From an uncultured Gemmatimonadota bacterium (GTDB lineage: Bacteria > Gemmatimonadota > Gemmatimonadetes > Gemmatimonadales > Gemmatimonadaceae): a stretch of DNA of 39,150 bases. Position 1 is the stretch's first letter. Each line of letters starts with the position of its first letter. This document shows positions 38,143-39,150 of the stretch, piece by piece. The stretch is from positions 1 through 39,150 of the forward strand of contig CAMLEQ010000004.1 of the NCBI GenBank assembly GCA_946479015.1. The letters are read 5' to 3'. A model generated the notes under the pieces. That model made no database searches, had not been told where the DNA came from, and saw only the letters and a program-made list of their open reading frames with translations. The position numbers and the translations under genes are program-made.

Positions 38143-38349
38143 GTGACGGTCATCACCTGCGGACGAATCGGTTGGTGCGCGGCCATCACGGTGGCCATGC
38201 TCACGGGAGCATGCGCCGATGCTCAGACGTCCGCCACGCACCGGAGTGCATTGCTCGACTCGATCGCGGCCGCCGATGCACAGATGACGCGAGGGGCTCG
38301 CCGGATTCCGGCGAGCCCCTCGGTTAGGTGGTGGAGTGGGAGGGGGTGA
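38143..38349 (+). pseudogene. Secreted-protein fragment running into a terminator
   Basis: 68 codons from a GTG at 38143, with AGAGGG about 10 bp upstream. The first ~28 residues are a convincing signal peptide (ending AMLTGACADAQ), followed by SALLDSIAAADAQMTRGA, which reads like the opening helix of an NTF2/SnoaL-type secreted protein. The frame then passes directly into the hairpin at 38290-38322 and stops. This suggests the 5' end of a gene whose remainder was replaced. A genuinely short lipoprotein is the alternative. The 156 bp upstream hold a GCCCGG/CCGGGC hairpin (38000-38017) but no clear promoter. Confidence 0.4.
38290..38322. terminator. Perfect 15-bp stem hairpin
   Basis: Arms 38290-38304 (CGAGGGGCTCGCCGG) and 38308-38322 pair completely around an ATT loop. 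It is inside the tail of the fragment gene. It may also serve the peptidase gene on the minus strand, about 240 bp past its stop. Confidence 0.75.
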
Positions 38350-38365
38350 TAGGACCTGGTGGCTG

Positions 38366-38536
38366 GACCACCGAAGAACGCGTGTCGCGTGTGGGGAACT
38401 GACGGGAGTAGATGCGAGGTAGAGCGCGTGTAGGGCGGGATGTAGAGAGAGTCCATCTACACACGAACCTACACGCGCTCTACCTATCTCCTCATCCCGT
38501 CAGTCTCCCACACGCCACACGCGTTCCATGGTGGTC
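38366..38536. repeat. 171-bp inverted-repeat element (two 69-bp arms)
   Basis: Left arm 38366-38434 and right arm 38468-38536 match as inverted repeats at 57 of 69 positions with no gaps; the loop is 33 nt. Perfect blocks include 17 bp next to the loop (38418-38434 with 38468-38484), 9 bp (38399-38407 with 38495-38503), 9 bp (38387-38395), 9 bp (38377-38385) and 7 bp at the outer ends (GACCACC/GGTGGTC). The loop can form a further TGTAGA/TCTACA stem. GTAG recurs at 38408, 38419, 38430 and 38442. No ORF and no obvious target duplication are seen. Candidates are a MITE/REP-type element or a structured RNA. Confidence 0.85.
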
Positions 38537-38560
38537 TACCCCCTACACACCACGCCCCTT

Positions 38561-39150
38561 TTACTGCGCCGAGCTGGTGATCCCCGTCAGCCCCCGCTGC
38601 TCCAGCAGCGGCTGGATGCTCGGATCGCGCCCGCGGAACGCCCGGTACATCGCCCCCGCATCCTCCGTCCCCCCGCGCGAGAGGATCATGTCGCGGAAGC
38701 GCTGGCCGTTCTCGCGCGTCATCCCGCCGTGCTCCTTGAACCACGCGTACGCGTCGTCGTCGAGCACCTCGCTCCACATGTACGCGTAGTACCCCGCGGC
38801 GTACCCCCCGCCCCAGATGTGCGCGAAGTAGCTCGTGCGGTAGCGCGGCGGCACGAGCGGCATGTCCACGTGGTAGCGCTGGAGCGCCTCGCGCTCGAAC
38901 GCATCCACGTCCTGCTTCGGCGCGCCGGCCGGGAGCGTGTGCCACGCCATGTCGAGCAGCGATGCCGCGAGATACTCGGTGGTGGCGAAGCCCTGGTTGA
39001 ACGTCCGCGCCGCCTTGATCTTGTCCACCAGCGCCTGCGGCATCGGCGCGCCGGTCTGATAGTGGTGCGCGTAGTGGGCGAGCACGCTCGGCTCCAGCGC
39101 CCAGTGCTCGTTGAACTGCGACGGGAACTCCACGAAGTCGCGCGGCACGC
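38561..39150 (-). CDS. M3-family peptidyl-dipeptidase (Dcp-like), C-terminal part
   Basis: The last ~196 residues of a larger protein; the 5' part lies beyond the window. PRDFVEFPSQFNEHW, just after where the HExxH zinc motif should be, is typical of M3 peptidases, as are YFAHIWGGGYAAGYYAYMWS and the final SIQPLLEQRGL. Dcp enzymes remove dipeptides from peptide C-termini in the cytoplasm or periplasm. The catalytic HEFGH motif itself is not in the window, so activity cannot be judged. The 171-bp inverted-repeat element begins 24 bp after the stop. Confidence 0.93.
   Translation of the reverse strand, partial: VPRDFVEFPSQFNEHWALEPSVLAHYAHHYQTGAPMPQALVDKIKAARTFNQGFATTEYLAASLLDMAWHTLPAGAPKQDVDAFEREALQRYHVDMPLVPPRYRTSYFAHIWGGGYAAGYYAYMWSEVLDDDAYAWFKEHGGMTRENGQRFRDMILSRGGTEDAGAMYRAFRGRDPSIQPLLEQRGLTGITSSAQ

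Overview
This is a stretch of very GC-rich (roughly 70% by eye), densely packed bacterial chromosome. The gene repertoire is secreted and Tat/lipoprotein enzymes, ArsR-DinB-AHSA1, M56/BlaI pairs, soluble S1C-type proteases and PAS/GAF kinases. It resembles soil Gemmatimonadota, or a similar high-GC phylum, but this is judged from gene content alone: there is no rRNA, tRNA or other taxonomic marker here. I see no phage, IS element, CRISPR array or RNA gene.

Layout. 1-4335 (minus): a GH31 α-glucosidase and a GH13 maltodextrin hydrolase overlap by 4 bp, a secreted α-glucan degradation pair. 4487-6294: a TetR regulator with its operator, a divergent small membrane protein, and a convergent DUF1707 membrane protein with a His-rich loop; a matching operator-like site precedes the latter. 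6427-7905: an ArsR-DinB-AHSA1 operon behind a clear promoter/operator, bracketed by oppositely oriented heptamer repeats. 8092-11179: a large lipoprotein nuclease (LTD-LTD-Big2-NUC-helical tail) and a small secreted protein. 11154-12978: a tandem universal stress protein and a SnoaL-like protein. 13082-21935 (minus): a complete recC-recB-recD operon with 4-bp overlaps. 22217-22933: a CPBP membrane protein whose catalytic Glu pair is replaced by Gln.

22936-27797 is a signalling locus. Two soluble trypsin-like proteases and a LuxR-type regulator with a degenerate receiver are transcribed away from a soluble GAF-PAS-GAF histidine kinase. 27810-33700 holds metabolic and membrane genes: a HAD phosphatase, an MFS exporter, a YdjM-like membrane protein, a MaoC hydratase following a Tat-exported D-aminoacylase, and a secreted protein of unknown function. 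33779-37961 (minus) runs DUF4160, DUF2442, BlaI, M56 peptidase, secreted HExxH protein, small membrane protein. It carries one palindrome before DUF4160 and another between M56 and the HExxH gene.

The right end (38143-38560) holds an apparent gene fragment running into a terminator hairpin. Next to it is a 171-bp inverted-repeat element with two 69-bp arms and no gaps, just downstream of a peptidyl-dipeptidase gene that leaves the window. This hairpin element, the protease/pseudo-receiver locus and the DUF4160-DUF2442-BlaI-M56 string are the most promising places to look for something undescribed.
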